Program-made: the position numbers and the translations under genes
Source: Kalaharituber pfeilii
Lineage: Eukaryota > Ascomycota > Pezizomycetes > Pezizales > Pezizaceae
Assembly: GCA_015179045.1 (NCBI GenBank)
Contig: WHUZ01000139.1
Coordinates: 39,235-103,234 of the forward strand
DNA length: 64,000 bases
Reading direction: 5' to 3'
The notes under the pieces: generated by a model
The model's database searches: none
Told to the model about the DNA's origin: nothing
The model's input: the letters and a program-made list of their open reading frames with translations, nothing else
Shown here: piece by piece, positions 22,487-34,930 of the stretch
Layout: each line of letters begins with the position of its first letter
Position numbering within the stretch: the stretch's first letter is position 1

Positions 22487-25450
22487 TCTGGCGAGCTTTT
22501 AAAAGCAAGAATGTACTGTGTCTGAATCAGAAACGTTAGCAACAACGCGCAAGAACGGGCCCATACCGGGACTGTTTGAATGTAACTCACGATCTGTCAA
22601 GAGCACACAGGAGGGGCTATCTTATGTTTCCACGTTTGATCCTTCCCCTTATTTATTATTGAGTTTCGATGCAACTATCCCAATCGCTTAAGATATTTCC
22701 AGTTGCTGCTAACTCCAAAGACACACAAACACACAAAAACAGAAAAGGAAGAATGATACAACCCCTCAACACCGATTACCGCAGTAAGGTATATATTAAT
22801 ATTGATTATCACCAGCGCCGAAATTAGTTAAGCATTCACTCAACGAGTGTAGAAGTGTGTGGAAAGGAACGGCGCGGATGCTTCAATAGCGATCCAGCAT
22901 GCGGATTGAGAATGCTCAGGATACTGTAAGAACAGGGGCTGTGTGTGTTTAAATTACTACTGTGAGGTGCTGATGCAGAGCTTGTGGCGATAACCTGACT
23001 GCGTCCCCTGACTCCCGAGTAGTCGGAAGCTGATGTATGGGCAACTTGGAGTTAGTCGGGGGCGTTGCGGGAGTCCAGTTTTGTTGATTCGACAAGGAAT
23101 AATAATAGAATATGCTGAAGAAGCGTATTCGGTCGATGATAGGTATCGAGGAAGGGGGGTGGGGGGGGGGGGGAGTATGTGTAGGCAAGTGGCAGTTTCT
23201 TGTCGGGAGGGAAAGGATTGAGATGATGGGACAACGAGAAATTCAGTCAGCCTCTCGCAGGTAGGGAATCGAACCGAACCGCTGGTTGGTTGCGAGGGCT
23301 GTTAAGAGGGCGGGAAGAGGGGCGTAGGGTGAGCGTGCGCGAGATTGGGCTGGGCCTCCGTGCGGTGGGCTTGCTTTTTTCTTCCTTTTTTTTTTTTTTT
23401 TTTTTTTTTTTCCTTTTCTTTTCTTATTCCTATTGTTTTTATCCTATTTTATTTTATGTATTTTTATTTTATTATTCAGTTCTTTTTCCCGTCTGAGGGC
23501 ATCAGCTAGTCTTGTTCCGACTGCAGAACTGCAGCTGCAGGCGTCGATTGGGACAAGTTCAAGATGACGGGGGGGGGGCAACGCCAATGGGCGTGCACCC
23601 AGCGGCGGAGGATGAGACGATGGAGACACAGCGAGTGGGGACGGCCGCGAGGGCAAGTTATGCAGAATGATGGAATGCTGGGCGGAGCCAGAGGCAGGCA
23701 GCCAGGGCAGCAGGAGAGGCGAGAGGGAGGGCGGAGGCCTCTCTGCTGGGCTGGCGATGCCGGACGCTTGTGCGCGCGCTGGGAGTGTGCGCAGTCCTGT
23801 ATGTACGCTGGCGACCTGCTGCGCTGAGGGCGCCGCTGCAGAGGGGCCGCGCAGCGCACGAGTAGAGCAGAGCACAGGAGCACAGGAGCACAGGAGCACA
23901 GGAGCACAGGAACACAGGAGCGACAAGCAGCACTAGCAGGAAACCAGGAAACAGCGTGCGCGACCGCACGCACTCATGCGAGAAACGACTGACAACGCCA
24001 GCCGTCTGGTGGCAAGCTTCGTCGTCTCCCTCGCCCGCGCGCCCAGCATGCCGCACGTCTCGTCTTCTGGGCCGCTGCTGCCTCTGCCCTCACCGCGCCG
24101 TGGAAGCTGCTTCCGCCAAGCGGTCGGTTGGGCGCACAAGCCGGGCCAAGTCGCGTGAGACGCGGCCGGGGTATCATAGGGGCGTCTGTGGGCGGCGCTA
24201 GGGGGTACTGGGAAGAGGCACCCTCGGCGGTCGTGGCTGCAGTGCTGCCGGGAATGGGGAGGGCCGCCAGTGCCAGGCCGGCTACAGAGGGCATGGTCGA
24301 CGGTCACGACTCGCGATGACCGCTGCAGCTTGGATGCGGGGATCTTCACACAGTCGGCAGGGTGTGCAATAGCAACTGCTGGAGTGCAGGAGGGGGCAGT
24401 TCGTGATGGCGAACAGCAATGGCCTGCCGCTCGCTGTAGCGCACAGTATGGATGCACCTTATAGATGCACCGTCAGCTCTGCCTGGGCGCCAGAGATAGA
24501 TGACTTGACTGAATATGATAAAACCAATTATAAAAGACCGAACCTCAGTGCAGGGTTTATGGCAGGCAAATTACAACCAATAAGTGGAGAGATGAGGAAG
24601 GGGGTCCGCTTGAGATGGGCATGCCAGGGGAGGAGAGGGGAGGGGAGGAAAAGGAGGGGCCTGCAGCTACTGCTGAATTGGAGGGGCATACGGGTGTAAT
24701 GATCATTCACAGGAATAGGTATTATAAAACAATAAAAAGTCGAAGAAAGAAGGACCCTCCTAATATTTGTCGGCTTATAAGAGACATCTCCAGTGTCTCT
24801 GTGGAACTTGTTAGTCAACTGTGTTGTAACTTTCGAATAACATACGATGGCAACAAAGCTTCCAAATACCTGTAGTCTGATTGCATGAGTACGGAAGAAT
24901 TGCTGTGCGTTGGAGAATACTGTCCGTGTCGTCTCCATGGGTAACAGCTGTATGCCGAGACAAGGGGTGAGAAACAGGAAAAGTGGCAGGTCGAGAACTG
25001 AAGGCTAATCTCGAATAGTTGTAATAGTCAGTAGTGGTATTAACATTTTAAAAAGTCTCTCAGGTTAGTTGTCGCAACGAAGAAAATCACAGGATATCAT
25101 GCTCTAGCTTTTGTTGGATTTTTCCTCAAGATTCAAGCAGTAGGTGTAAATATGCTAGTAAAGCAAGAGCGTGTGATGGACTGCACAGCCCTGCTGCATG
25201 CTGCTCTGCACGAGCCCAGCCAGGTTACCTGGACTTGCACGCCTCAACATAAAAGAGTATCGTGACCTAAATAGGCTTATTTAGCAGCCATTTTGAAATT
25301 GGGTGCATGTGTCCTTTGTAGGATAGCAGGGGGTGCCGATCAGCTTCATACAAAAGATCTCCCATCTCCCCTTTTCATTCTGCAGCTTCGCTGCGCCTTT
25401 TCAGTGTCGGGATTAGAACATGTAGCCAAGCTTCTCGATGATTCAAATAA
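22487..25450. other. Intergenic: kinase promoter side and GC-rich island
   Basis: The segment next to 22486 is the presumed 5' region of the kinase gene. Farther on come a G-tract at about 23157-23173, a T-rich run at about 23388-23411, a GC-rich block at 23500-24450 with only incidental open frames, and G-rich repeats at about 24629-24660. I could not support a gene. Confidence 0.45.
23872..23919. repeat. 8-bp tandem repeat (GCACAGGA)n
   Basis: About six head-to-tail units, the last with one substitution (AACACAGGA). Confidence 0.8.
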
Positions 25451-25460
25451 CCATGTCTTA

Positions 25461-25548
25461 CAGTGACCCGTGAAAAGTCTTGGGATTAGGTTTGCATGAT
25501 ATACTTACCCCAATATTGCCTAATCCCAAGACTTTTTACGGCTCACTG
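25461..25548. mobile_element. Palindromic MITE, copy 1 (TA-flanked)
   Basis: This 88-bp element has terminal inverted repeats of about 30 bp, starting CAGTGACCCGT and ending with its near-complement. The arms match at 28 of 30 positions. It is bracketed by TA at 25459-25460 and 25549-25550. CAGTG ends with a TA duplication are the hallmark of Tc1/mariner/pogo elements. A second copy lies at 30659-30750. No coding capacity. Confidence 0.8.
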
Positions 25549-25550
25549 TA

Positions 25551-28500
25551 CCATAGGTAACTATTCAAACAGCCTTGTTATGGTAAATCTTTCAATCCAG
25601 ACACTCACGTACAAGAAAACCATACGGATGAAAATGTTCCTAAAGTACAAACCTTAAGCCCTCTGTTCATCCTTTGGAAGATGATAAATCTGTCATGTAA
25701 GAGAAATCTGCCTGCAGAATCCAAAGTCACATTTATGGTGGCACGGATGCCCTCATGTTTTGCATCCCTTACTGCATTTTCCACCATCCAGAGAAACAGA
25801 CTGCTTACCGTATCAACCCCTGACCGTGGTGCATAGGTTCACCATGAAACCAGAAGTGAAGGTGTGGTGCTAACAGGCCGCAGAAAGGCTTGAATATCAA
25901 GGACACAGAATAGCAAAAGTGACTCCTCAGGTTTGCGACCCAATGCATTGGAGATCTGCTGCATGATGAAGCCGTTTCCATCATCAAGGTATCCTGAATG
26001 CCATTACGTGCATGCTGCAATGGCATCAATCTTGGATTGTGAGTGCGCTGTCAATTTGTTGTGGGCCTTTTGTTTTGATTCCCTGAAGCAAAAGAAATGG
26101 TTGACTGTTATTTTATTTTCATTCAATTCTGAACCCGCCCATTGGGACAGTTCCAAGCTTTGTTAATATTCTATGTTGAATGGGTTGAGATCAATTTTAT
26201 CGTTCTTGGAACCGGAAGAGCAGGCAGTCCTTTAGTGGTAGTCTTTGGTGATGCCCATAGCCTTAGAAACCAGTCCACTCAGCCGGGAGTGTATCAACAG
26301 AAGCCAGCACTTGTTTGGTCATGGGTCCGAATCTAGAACGTTTTAAGCAGGCAACCCGATTGTTTTGTTTCTTTTCAAAGAAACAATAATCTGTGCCATT
26401 GCTGCGCTATGTCCACCCTGCTTCATTTCATTTGTAATTCCCGTCCCGTTTCTACCCTAAGCACTTCTGAAGTAGTTCGAGACTGCTTCTGTTGGGAACA
26501 GTCCTATAAACAATGCAGTGGGACCAGTCCTTTGATTTGACAGGTCAGGGTTGAAACCAAGCTTGTACGGAATTGGGCAAACACGTGGATCAGTTACATG
26601 TAGGGTATGGCTGGGTACAATTACCTTTTCCAAACGCACGAGAGCTCTCGCCAGTTTCGAACCCTCCCCACAACCTATGGTACTTAATTTCTTTTTCTTC
26701 CTTCTTATTTAGACATCCAAGCACTCTCCAAATCAACATTAATTGCCAAGCGCACATATCTACATCCATTGAAATAGATGAGCTGTGTGCTGCTGTTGGA
26801 TGTCTTAGCTCGATGAGAGGGCCTGTAGGAATTGAAATTTAATGGTGGTTTCTCGTTGAGGCAAGGAGGCGTCGGAGTCTTATGGCAAGACGGCAGGTCT
26901 TGTCCTGCTGCGTTGAAAACGAGCTCAGCACTCCGCTTGCAGTTTCCTTGGCACTGAACGAATGGCCTGGGCGACTTGCTGAGGAATGGCCGATGTTCAA
27001 TATGGAGGGAGGAGGTGAGGGGGGAGGGAGCGGATGGGATGAGGGTCAATCGAACAGGATGAGTTAGGTAAAGGTTGGGTGGGTGCTAGCACAGCTACCA
27101 GCCTAACCAGAGACCGATATGCCGAAAGGGGCAATAAGCTCACTGTGCCACCCTTGTGTGTATGCGATGACATCGGACATACGCTGTGCAGTGGAAGAAT
27201 GTTGCACCTACGTCCATAAGTACAGCGATAGCCCACGAGTGGCCTACTAGCTTTTTCAGCAATATATCTCAAATTTCCATAGATGTCGAGTTCAATGAAA
27301 ACTTCGAACACAGCAGGCAATCCAAGACAGGATGCTTGTCATCCTTTCTCACCTGGCAGCCATTCATACAAACCGTAGCGTCCTGTATGAACCAAATCCT
27401 CCTTATCTGCAAACAAAGTGGACCTCACCATTATCGTTGTCACTAAAATCGAAGAGCTCAAGGGAATCAGCGCTGAACAAGGATTTGGGCTCGAAAACAG
27501 AGGGGCAGCTGCGCTCCGCAGAAGGTTTTTTCCATCGGCTTTCCAACCAACCGAACTATCCTTAGAACCTACAACGAAGTGTTGAATTTGCGAATCAACC
27601 ACTTAGCACTATCAAGCTGGATTTGCTTTATTGTGGGAACAATACATTTTTCAGTGCATCAAAGGTTTTCATAGCAACCGCCAGCGGACTAATCAGCAAT
27701 ATCGACATATCTGTCAAATTCTGGCGAAGTTCATGTACATGGTCTGAGAGCTGAAGGAAGAGATGGCATCCATGGTCAAGGATAAGGCCAAGTGTGAATG
27801 AACAGACTAAATATTAGAAATCCTACTCGAATTTCACAAGAAATGCCCAAAACAATGCCAGATGAATCAGGGTCATTGGTGGGTTTCCAGCTCGATACAC
27901 GAAGCATGCGGATAATGATAACCTTTTACAGATTGGGATGAAGAAAAATTATGAGTTCAGGCATATTGGGACTGCCGAGACAGATGCGGTGAGAGAGAGC
28001 GTGTGTGTGTGTGTGTGTGAAAGTGATGAGAAGGGAGATAATGAGGCAATCATTGTTGACAAGGACAATGATTTATTCATAGTAAAGCCAAGAGGGAAAT
28101 CCAGTGTCCGTAGTACAAGGCTCGGTAACAGCAGAGAATAAGGACAGTGGGGAGAGTACTGATAGATGCTAAGAGGCGATGGTGAGCGCCTCTTCCGCAG
28201 AGAAAGAATAAGCAGGCTGTAGGAGGGCCAAATAAATTAAAATGGATTGGTTGAAAAGGGTATCCATTGGAGGGTCGCACGCTCTATTTTTGAGACAGTG
28301 CGATTTCCTGGGAATCATGCGTATTTTGTATTGTGCTCGAGCAGACCGTATTCAACGTGTTGTACAAGGTTTCTATGTCTAATGGGATCTGGTTTCTATG
28401 TTGCCTAACAGGTGTTTAGATGTTATTCCATTAGCAGCATACATGAAAACTCCAGTTTCATGGGTCACGAGGGATATTGGACCAACGGATATGAGGGTAA

Positions 28501-30655
28501 GACTTGGAGGCCCGATATGCTAATCGGACATGAAGGTAGGATGGATATGTGTGGTTAGGGTAAAGCAGATGGGCTTGACGGATATACGTATGGATTCCTT
28601 GTTCTACGTTTTTTCACCATCTCGTCATCTAGACCTTCTCCTTGTTTTTGCGACTCTTCTTAATTCACGCATTTTGTACAAATCTCCACTCTCGTCTTTC
28701 TTTTCTGTCAACATACATATTGAATAGCCACAGTTGTCTCGTGCTCTTGTTCTCGCCACAATTCCTTCCCTAAGATCTGCTAGTGATGGAGCACTGAGTG
28801 TTGTACCAAGCATGATCTCGTTCACTCTCATAGTGTTAGTTATCCTGAAAGACAAACCTGATTAGTCTAATTTCAACAGCAAAAAAAACACCACGGCGCA
28901 GGCTCTACAAGTGGTTATATTGAACGGAGAATTAGAACACTTAGAATGGCAACGTTGGCAAGAGGCTCAGGGACTCACAACAAAAATCGAAGGTACAGAG
29001 GTCATGTCCAAAGCAGATATTGTCATACGTAGCAATAAAAAATGACCTTTTGTTATCCATGGCACACAGCACTTGAATTAAATGAACAGACATTCAATGA
29101 TTAATTAATATTTCACATAGGTTGACGTCAAGGATTTTGCTAGACACCTAAAAGCTCTTACAAATGTGTAAAGGAACAATTGGATTCAGCCGGTCAGCGA
29201 GTTATTGCATGCCCACTTAATTGACGAATTGACTTGCTGTATTATTTTAAATATGGAGTCCCCACGAAGTCGGGAGGCGCAGCCCTATGCAAGAGAAAGA
29301 AACCGTGGTGTTTAGGGCCAAAATATCAGGCCAGACTAGTTAAAAAAGTACATGGGCGCCGGTGACTAAAGCGAGGCCTGAGTCAGCCAGAAGACTGGTG
29401 CCGGACGCACACCACTAGATAAGTACATAATAGAGGCTTCATTCTGGGGCGTATGAAGGTCGGTTTACAAGACAGTCTTGAACCACTAGTACATACTTGT
29501 AGTCTCGTCCCGACTTGTTTTTGCTGTGAAGCAAAAGGGCGGTACACGTGCTTGGGTGAGATCACGTGATAAAGAGGTACGAGTCTCTGAGTCTTTTTCA
29601 TCTGCGCTAGGCCCCGGGAATATCATCGCACTTACATACAAACATTTTCAGCTTTCCTAATCTTGTTCAATGGACTATTTATAAGAATATTCTCGATCGA
29701 GCATGGCTATCACAGCCCTCTTTGGGCTTTTCTACTCATCATGCAGCCAGAATATTGCTAGAAAGGGCAGGGATATATATATTCTCAATGAGCTCTACTA
29801 TGATTAGTCAATTTGATTTTCAGTTTCAGAGGCCGTTGAGTTTCGGAACATCCAGTACGGGACTGCATATTTATGGTGAGGTATGCTGGTACATTCAAAT
29901 CTAACAATAGTGAGAGGTAATCTCGTGCCTACGTGATGAGGGTAACTCCAACGAGACTGTCCAACCAATGACGATGTTAGATATAGTGCATGCCCCAGGG
30001 TTTAAACTCCATTTCAACCTCACAACTTCATCTCTGTATGTATTAAACAAGGCTTGCACTGTTATTTGTAGATTCATGTTCATGTTCGATTATACGGTAG
30101 GAATAACCAAGTATTGGACCAATTCAATGACTCTGCCCTAGTTTAGAAATATCGTGATACATGTACATCGCTTGTATAAATTGTCCCATTGTTCTTTTTC
30201 CGCATACAAGACGACCAACCTAAGGGTCGTTATTAGATGGGCATTATCCGATGGCCCAAGAGAAGGAGACTACGTATCGATATCTATAAACCAGTTGAGT
30301 CCCCACCAATCTGAAATCTACACTGTCTTGTCAGTTAGGTGCAGGTCCATACATCTGATCTGTGAATAGTCACCATATGATGGTGCCAATCGGCCTTGTA
30401 CTGCAAGGGCATAACATGCTCTTCTGGCCTTCTAGTTAAGTCAGAACTCAAGCAAAGAACTAAGATGTCACGGAAATACGATATCAGAGCTTACATCTTC
30501 AACGATCAAGGAATCCTCCACCGCGAAAAAATCCGAATCAGATTGTCAGGGCCTTTGCCTTAAGATCAGGAACACTGCTGCTCTATTCCTCTGGTTGCGT
30601 ATATTCGCTTACTGAAGACATTGACGCTCGAATACTGCTTGAAGACCCCCGCGTG
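25551..30655. other. Gene-free region between the two MITE copies, possible eroded coding pieces
   Basis: No intact gene is present. Several minus-strand stretches read as protein-like but are broken by stops and frameshifts. Examples are about 25640-25800 (VENAVRDAKHEGIRATINV), 25860-26010 (QQISNALGRKPEESLLLF) and 27600-27800 (LSDHVHELRQNLTDMSILLI, then in another frame QLDSAKWLIRKFNTS). No family is recognised, and linkage of the pieces into one gene is speculative. A (GT)n run lies at about 28000-28018. I see nothing in 28.9-30.6 kb. Confidence 0.25.
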
Positions 30656-30658
30656 ATA

Positions 30659-30750
30659 CAGTGGCGCGTAAAAAGTCTTGGGGATTAGGCTTACATGATA
30701 CACTTACCCCAATATTGCCTAATCCCCAAGACACTTTTTACGGGTCACTG
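30659..30750. mobile_element. Palindromic MITE, copy 2 (TA-flanked)
   Basis: This 92-bp element is homologous over its whole length to the one at 25461-25548, including the loop core ACTTACCCCAATATTG. Its terminal inverted repeats begin CAGTG and it has TA on both sides (30657-30658, 30751-30752). The differences from copy 1 are a few substitutions and small indels, including a 2-bp AC insertion in the right arm and one extra G/C in each arm. Confidence 0.8.
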
Positions 30751-31017
30751 TACGAGTACTAGCCAAACAATAGTATCTGGACAGGGGATCAATGCATATT
30801 ATGCGCTATGCAGATTTGATATAATTCTTGTATGCTTGGCTGTGGATGTCCATGAAACCAGTGCAAATTTCGGTGATAGTGCCTAAATATATGTCAGAAC
30901 TATCCGAACAGCTGACATAATGATTCAATTTGGGTCTTTGCATCACTAATATGATAGGTCTTAAGATTCCAAGACTACTCTTAGGGGTGACTGGTCTGGA
31001 GCTTTTCCAAGGCCGCT

Positions 31018-31325
31018 GTTCTATAAGCTGTTGTTCCAGGGGCTATTCCTGATGCTGTTCGATAGGCTGTTCTGGAGGCTGTTTTGGAGGCCATTCCGGA
31101 GGTTGTCCCGGAGGCTATTTCGAGGGCTATCCTCACTACTATTATATTTGGGGTATTAATCTGTTAATCTATATACATATAGGTATCTTGCTACATAATT
31201 ATTCCCACCATCAGCATTACTAGCAGCCTCTGGAAAAGCCTGTTGAACAGCCACCAGAAGAGCCCGTCAAACAGCATGTCAATATCCTCTCGAACTGCCT
31301 CCCGAGCTGCCTCTGGAACAGCACT
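31018..31325. repeat. Opposed arrays of short GC-TGTTCC-GGAGG repeats
   Basis: From about 31018 to 31130 the plus strand carries drifting units of GGCTGTTCTGGAG. From about 31205 to 31325 the same kind of unit appears on the minus strand (CTGTTCCAGAGGCAGC...). On either strand the units would encode repeated EAV/PEA-like peptides. The two arms form an imperfect inverted arrangement separated by about 75 bp of AT-rich DNA. Confidence 0.5.
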
Positions 31326-31329
31326 ACAA

Positions 31330-31640
31330 TAGTAATCAAATAAAAACAGCAGTATCCTACCTCTGGTGGTGATACTTTCATTTACACTTCTCATGGCTTC
31401 AAGATTTGTAGCTAACTTAGCACGCATGTGTGAAGCTCTTAGAAATGCATTGTCAATGATTTCAGCACACGTCAATTTCGGTATTTTCATTATTTTCGAG
31501 ATGGCCCTTATTGATAGTAGCTTGCTCATAGCTGCCTTTTTCTGGGGGGTTATTTCAGGATCTATGAGAATATTAGTATCTTCCTTACTTAATATGATAG
31601 ATACCTTTTTTGCTTGTCATCCTTGTAATATTAATTATGT
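31330..31640 (-). pseudogene. Relic resembling the N-terminal HTH of a Tc1/pogo-type transposase
   Basis: The minus strand encodes DPEITPQKKAAMSKLLSIRA followed by ISKIMKIPKLTCAEIIDNA. This has the shape of the IxPxxRAAIxxL...S.REIAKxLGIPxSTVxxIxxxA helix-turn-helix of fungal Tc1/mariner-like transposases. Upstream, an MTSKKG start would need a frameshift, and downstream the frame runs into the low-complexity array. No DDE catalytic region was seen. The match is by pattern only. Confidence 0.35.
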
Positions 31641-34600
31641 ATAGAGGGCTTGTACTTGTATTTATGCTGCTGCATGATCGAGGGTATATGATAGGGGGTA
31701 CAAAGTATTGAAGATGCCAATTTCATTATGTCAGTGTCCGGATACTTATATTTTCGGCTAGTACAAGAGATGTATAACATGCATATGCATTGCGGATCAG
31801 ATGCATGTAAAATGCATTGGCGGGCCTGAATTACTACAAAATTGTAACCAAAACAGCAGTAGTCTGTGAAGGTTAGGAACTAATTTTTTCTTTTTCTTTT
31901 TCTTTTTTTTTTTTCTTTTTTTGTCGGGTGCACGGACTCGAAATGCAGAGTACCAGTATGTTGATTCTCCCTTACTAGTATCAGTTATGGAATCGGTACA
32001 AGCGTTTCATTCACATGTTTTGAAGTATGAGCGTGATAGTGCATACAACTGCTTATGTATTAAGGCCATCCATGAGTTCGATGAATTACATCGCAATATA
32101 TCTAAGAAAAAGGAATACGTATATCATAAACCCCAGTTTGTGGGAAAAAACGTGTCAAGGGTCAGATCTGATTCCTGCAAGAAAGATGTACTCGAGTACT
32201 GTGTACAGGACCTGCAATATGCAAGGCCCTCAATGCTTATTTTTTTTTTGGCGTGGAGGCATTCTTTTGTTTCCTGTCAATTTCGTTTCTGAGATGAGGT
32301 TTGTTTCTTTTCCCTTGTTTCTTTGCTTTTTTCCTTTGTTGCTAGCGGTAGGTCCGATGCCACCTCGATTGGAGGGTTTTCTGCAGTGTAAATAAGCAAA
32401 ATTTCATTGACTCATGATAGGAACGCGTAACGTGTTTACCTGTAGAAGAGGTATTGACAAGGTACTCAGGGTCACCAGACAATATATCAATTTGGTTAAT
32501 GATAGTTTACATTTTATATTTGCTAAGGTTCAATTGGTTTGCGGTCGTAAACAAATTTAAAGTGGGTTAGACTAAGCCCAAAGTATGCAAAACTTGGAAG
32601 TTAATAACGAAACCTGATTATAATAATGACCTGGTTCTCACTGCTAAAATAGGCCTTTGTAGGCTGGTTGCGCTCTCCGCAAAGCTCTCGACGGGGACGA
32701 AGGGGCATTTCGATGACCTTAACGATGTGATCATGAGCCGGAGCAGGGAGAGGGATACTTTATCAGGGGACGAGGTGCCTTCGCTCTGGTGCTACGAGAT
32801 AAAAATTGTAGACATGTGAGTATTCGTGCAGATGTTCATCCTGCAATTGAGCAATATGATCTGTGATCTAGCTACTTAAGCTAGGCCACCAGCCCCGCTT
32901 CTGCATAGGCTCTTTTCTTGCATGTATGTGCTACCCAAAATATGCAGCTTATTGACGCCCAAAGGAACCATAGACTGGAGCACTATACATGTGTACTCTA
33001 TCCATTGCTCCGGTAGGGAGCGTAGTATATATGGGTGTGGCCATAATTCTTGAACGTGTATAGCTTCAATAACCTGTAATGTCATAATCACATGACTTCT
33101 CTCAGCTTGCAATGGTTGATCCATTTTTCACTTCACTGGAGCTTGTACCTACATTTTGATACATAAACAGAATTTTTTTTTTGATGCAAGGGGTACTAAA
33201 AGCTACAAGGCCGAAGCATAAAAAATAAAAGCAATATCTTTCGCTATCAGAACTACTTCTGGAACGAGAGCTTCAGAGAAAGCGTCCCACAGATTCCCAG
33301 AACTGGCACGTATTTTTCTTTTTACCAATGAGGCGAATACTTATGGAGCTGGATTAAGAAAGCCGGTTGGAAGTGCATGATTGTGTATATGCGTTAGTAG
33401 CGAAGCGGGGCGGGGGGCGGGGAGGGGCGAGGGGAGGGGCGAGAACTTTAATCCACATCTGACTGGGACAGCACAGAAAAATGAAGGGGGATAAAAAGAC
33501 GTGAAGCAACAAGGTGACGGGTTGGTTGAGCTTCCAAGGACGGAGAAGCAAAAATCTCTTCTCACATTTGGAATGGCTCCTCGTTCACAAGGGCGTTCGA
33601 TGACTCTATAGCTACTTGTAGAGTACTCAGTACATTTTCGTGCCGCCACAAAGCTCAAGAGCGAGTCTAACCACCTAGCAGCACAATGCAAGAAGTGTCG
33701 CCGGATGGCAGCTCGTCCACGCTAGCTGCCTGGCGGGCCTGATGTGGCCGCGCGTGTGTGCTTGCTTGCTGTGGTAATGTAGTGATTCGGCAGCATCGTG
33801 CTCGTGCTGCGTTCTTGGGCGTTGCAGCACAGCGCGCCCGGCGGATGGCGAGTAGTGTGACCACAACGTGACCGGGCGGGAGTATATATACGCAGCCTTT
33901 CTCAGTGGGGGGTCCTCTGCCGCGCGAGGGTTGAGGGGTGAAGGGGATGGAGGGCCATCACACTGCTGCGGGCTGCCACTGGTGCGGTCGCTGCTCCTCT
34001 GCCACCGTGCACTGCTCCTCTGCGTTATAAGAATCCGGCACCCCTCGCCCGCCAACCTTTTCTTTCTCTTTTCCCCTCCTTTCTCTCCTCTCCCCTCCCC
34101 CCAAACCAATTGCTTTTCTTGATCCTGTCCTTTAAAGAACCTTTACATTTTCTTTCGGAACCCCCAACTCTGTCCCAGCAATTTCCACATCCCATATCTA
34201 GTCCCCTCAAGTACTTCCAGCGCGGGCCAAATATACCAAAAAGTGGTACCGTCCCCCACCCCAACCCTACATAGGACCAGGGACCTCTGAAGTCAACTGC
34301 CGGCTCTGCCGCAATATCACTGTCAGTCTTCTCCACAGCTCCCAGCTTGATAAAAGGTACGTAGTGCAAGATGTGTCAGTTGCTCTCGTTCTGGGGCTAC
34401 TCTCTTCCCCGCGTGCAACAATACTAGTGAGTTCAACTGGTGGGGACGCAGGTGAAGCGGTCTACCTTTCACAGAAATTGTTACTTCTTTTTTTTTTCAA
34501 ACACCCTTTTTACCTTGGTTTGCGTTTGGAAGATTATTGCCCATGGATCGATCTCGCGGACATCAGGTCAATGACGAAACCTTTAGCTAACAAGATTTGA

Positions 34601-34930
34601 ATATGCGGAGCTGGCAGCGAGCTAAGGTGGGGTCAAGAAAAAAAGAAAAACCAAGAAAACGATTGACAGCATTTCACCGCAAAGCACGACAGCAACCTGA
34701 GAAGACTCAAAGGTCAGATAAGGCCAGGCCTATCTGGAGTTACACAGATAGAGAATTGAAAAAAAAAAAAAACACTTTCTTTTCACCACAATTCACTGGC
34801 GATCAAATTCTGCGCCCTACAAGCACGAATTATCAAAACATAAACATGAGTACAATGGGCAGAGGATATAACTCCGCCCACCTCCTCAGTTCAAACTTAG
34901 TTAACAAAGGCGGTGCGACTTCAAGGGCAA
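31641..34930. other. Intergenic spacer upstream of the Stc1-like gene
   Basis: Contents are a T/C-rich run at about 31882-31922, a G-rich stretch at 33408-33442 with quadruplex potential, and pyrimidine-rich promoter-like DNA at 34050-34200. A 71-nt A-rich leader-like stretch precedes 34846. The ATG at 34846 opens a short frame that does not splice in phase with the downstream exons. No other gene could be supported. Confidence 0.4.

Noticed and set aside
23240..23275. tRNA box B-like sequence (GGTTCGATTCCC on the minus strand)
   Set aside because: No box A at the right distance and no foldable T-arm or acceptor stem.
23444..24457. Minus-strand Ser/Cys/Pro-rich frames including a tandem CSCAPVLL peptide
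   Set aside because: The peptide is just the translation of an 8-bp GCACAGGA repeat. No start, splice or family support.
31921..32292. 123-codon plus-strand frame
   Set aside because: It begins at a non-ATG codon after a T-rich tract and shows no recognisable domain; judged fortuitous.
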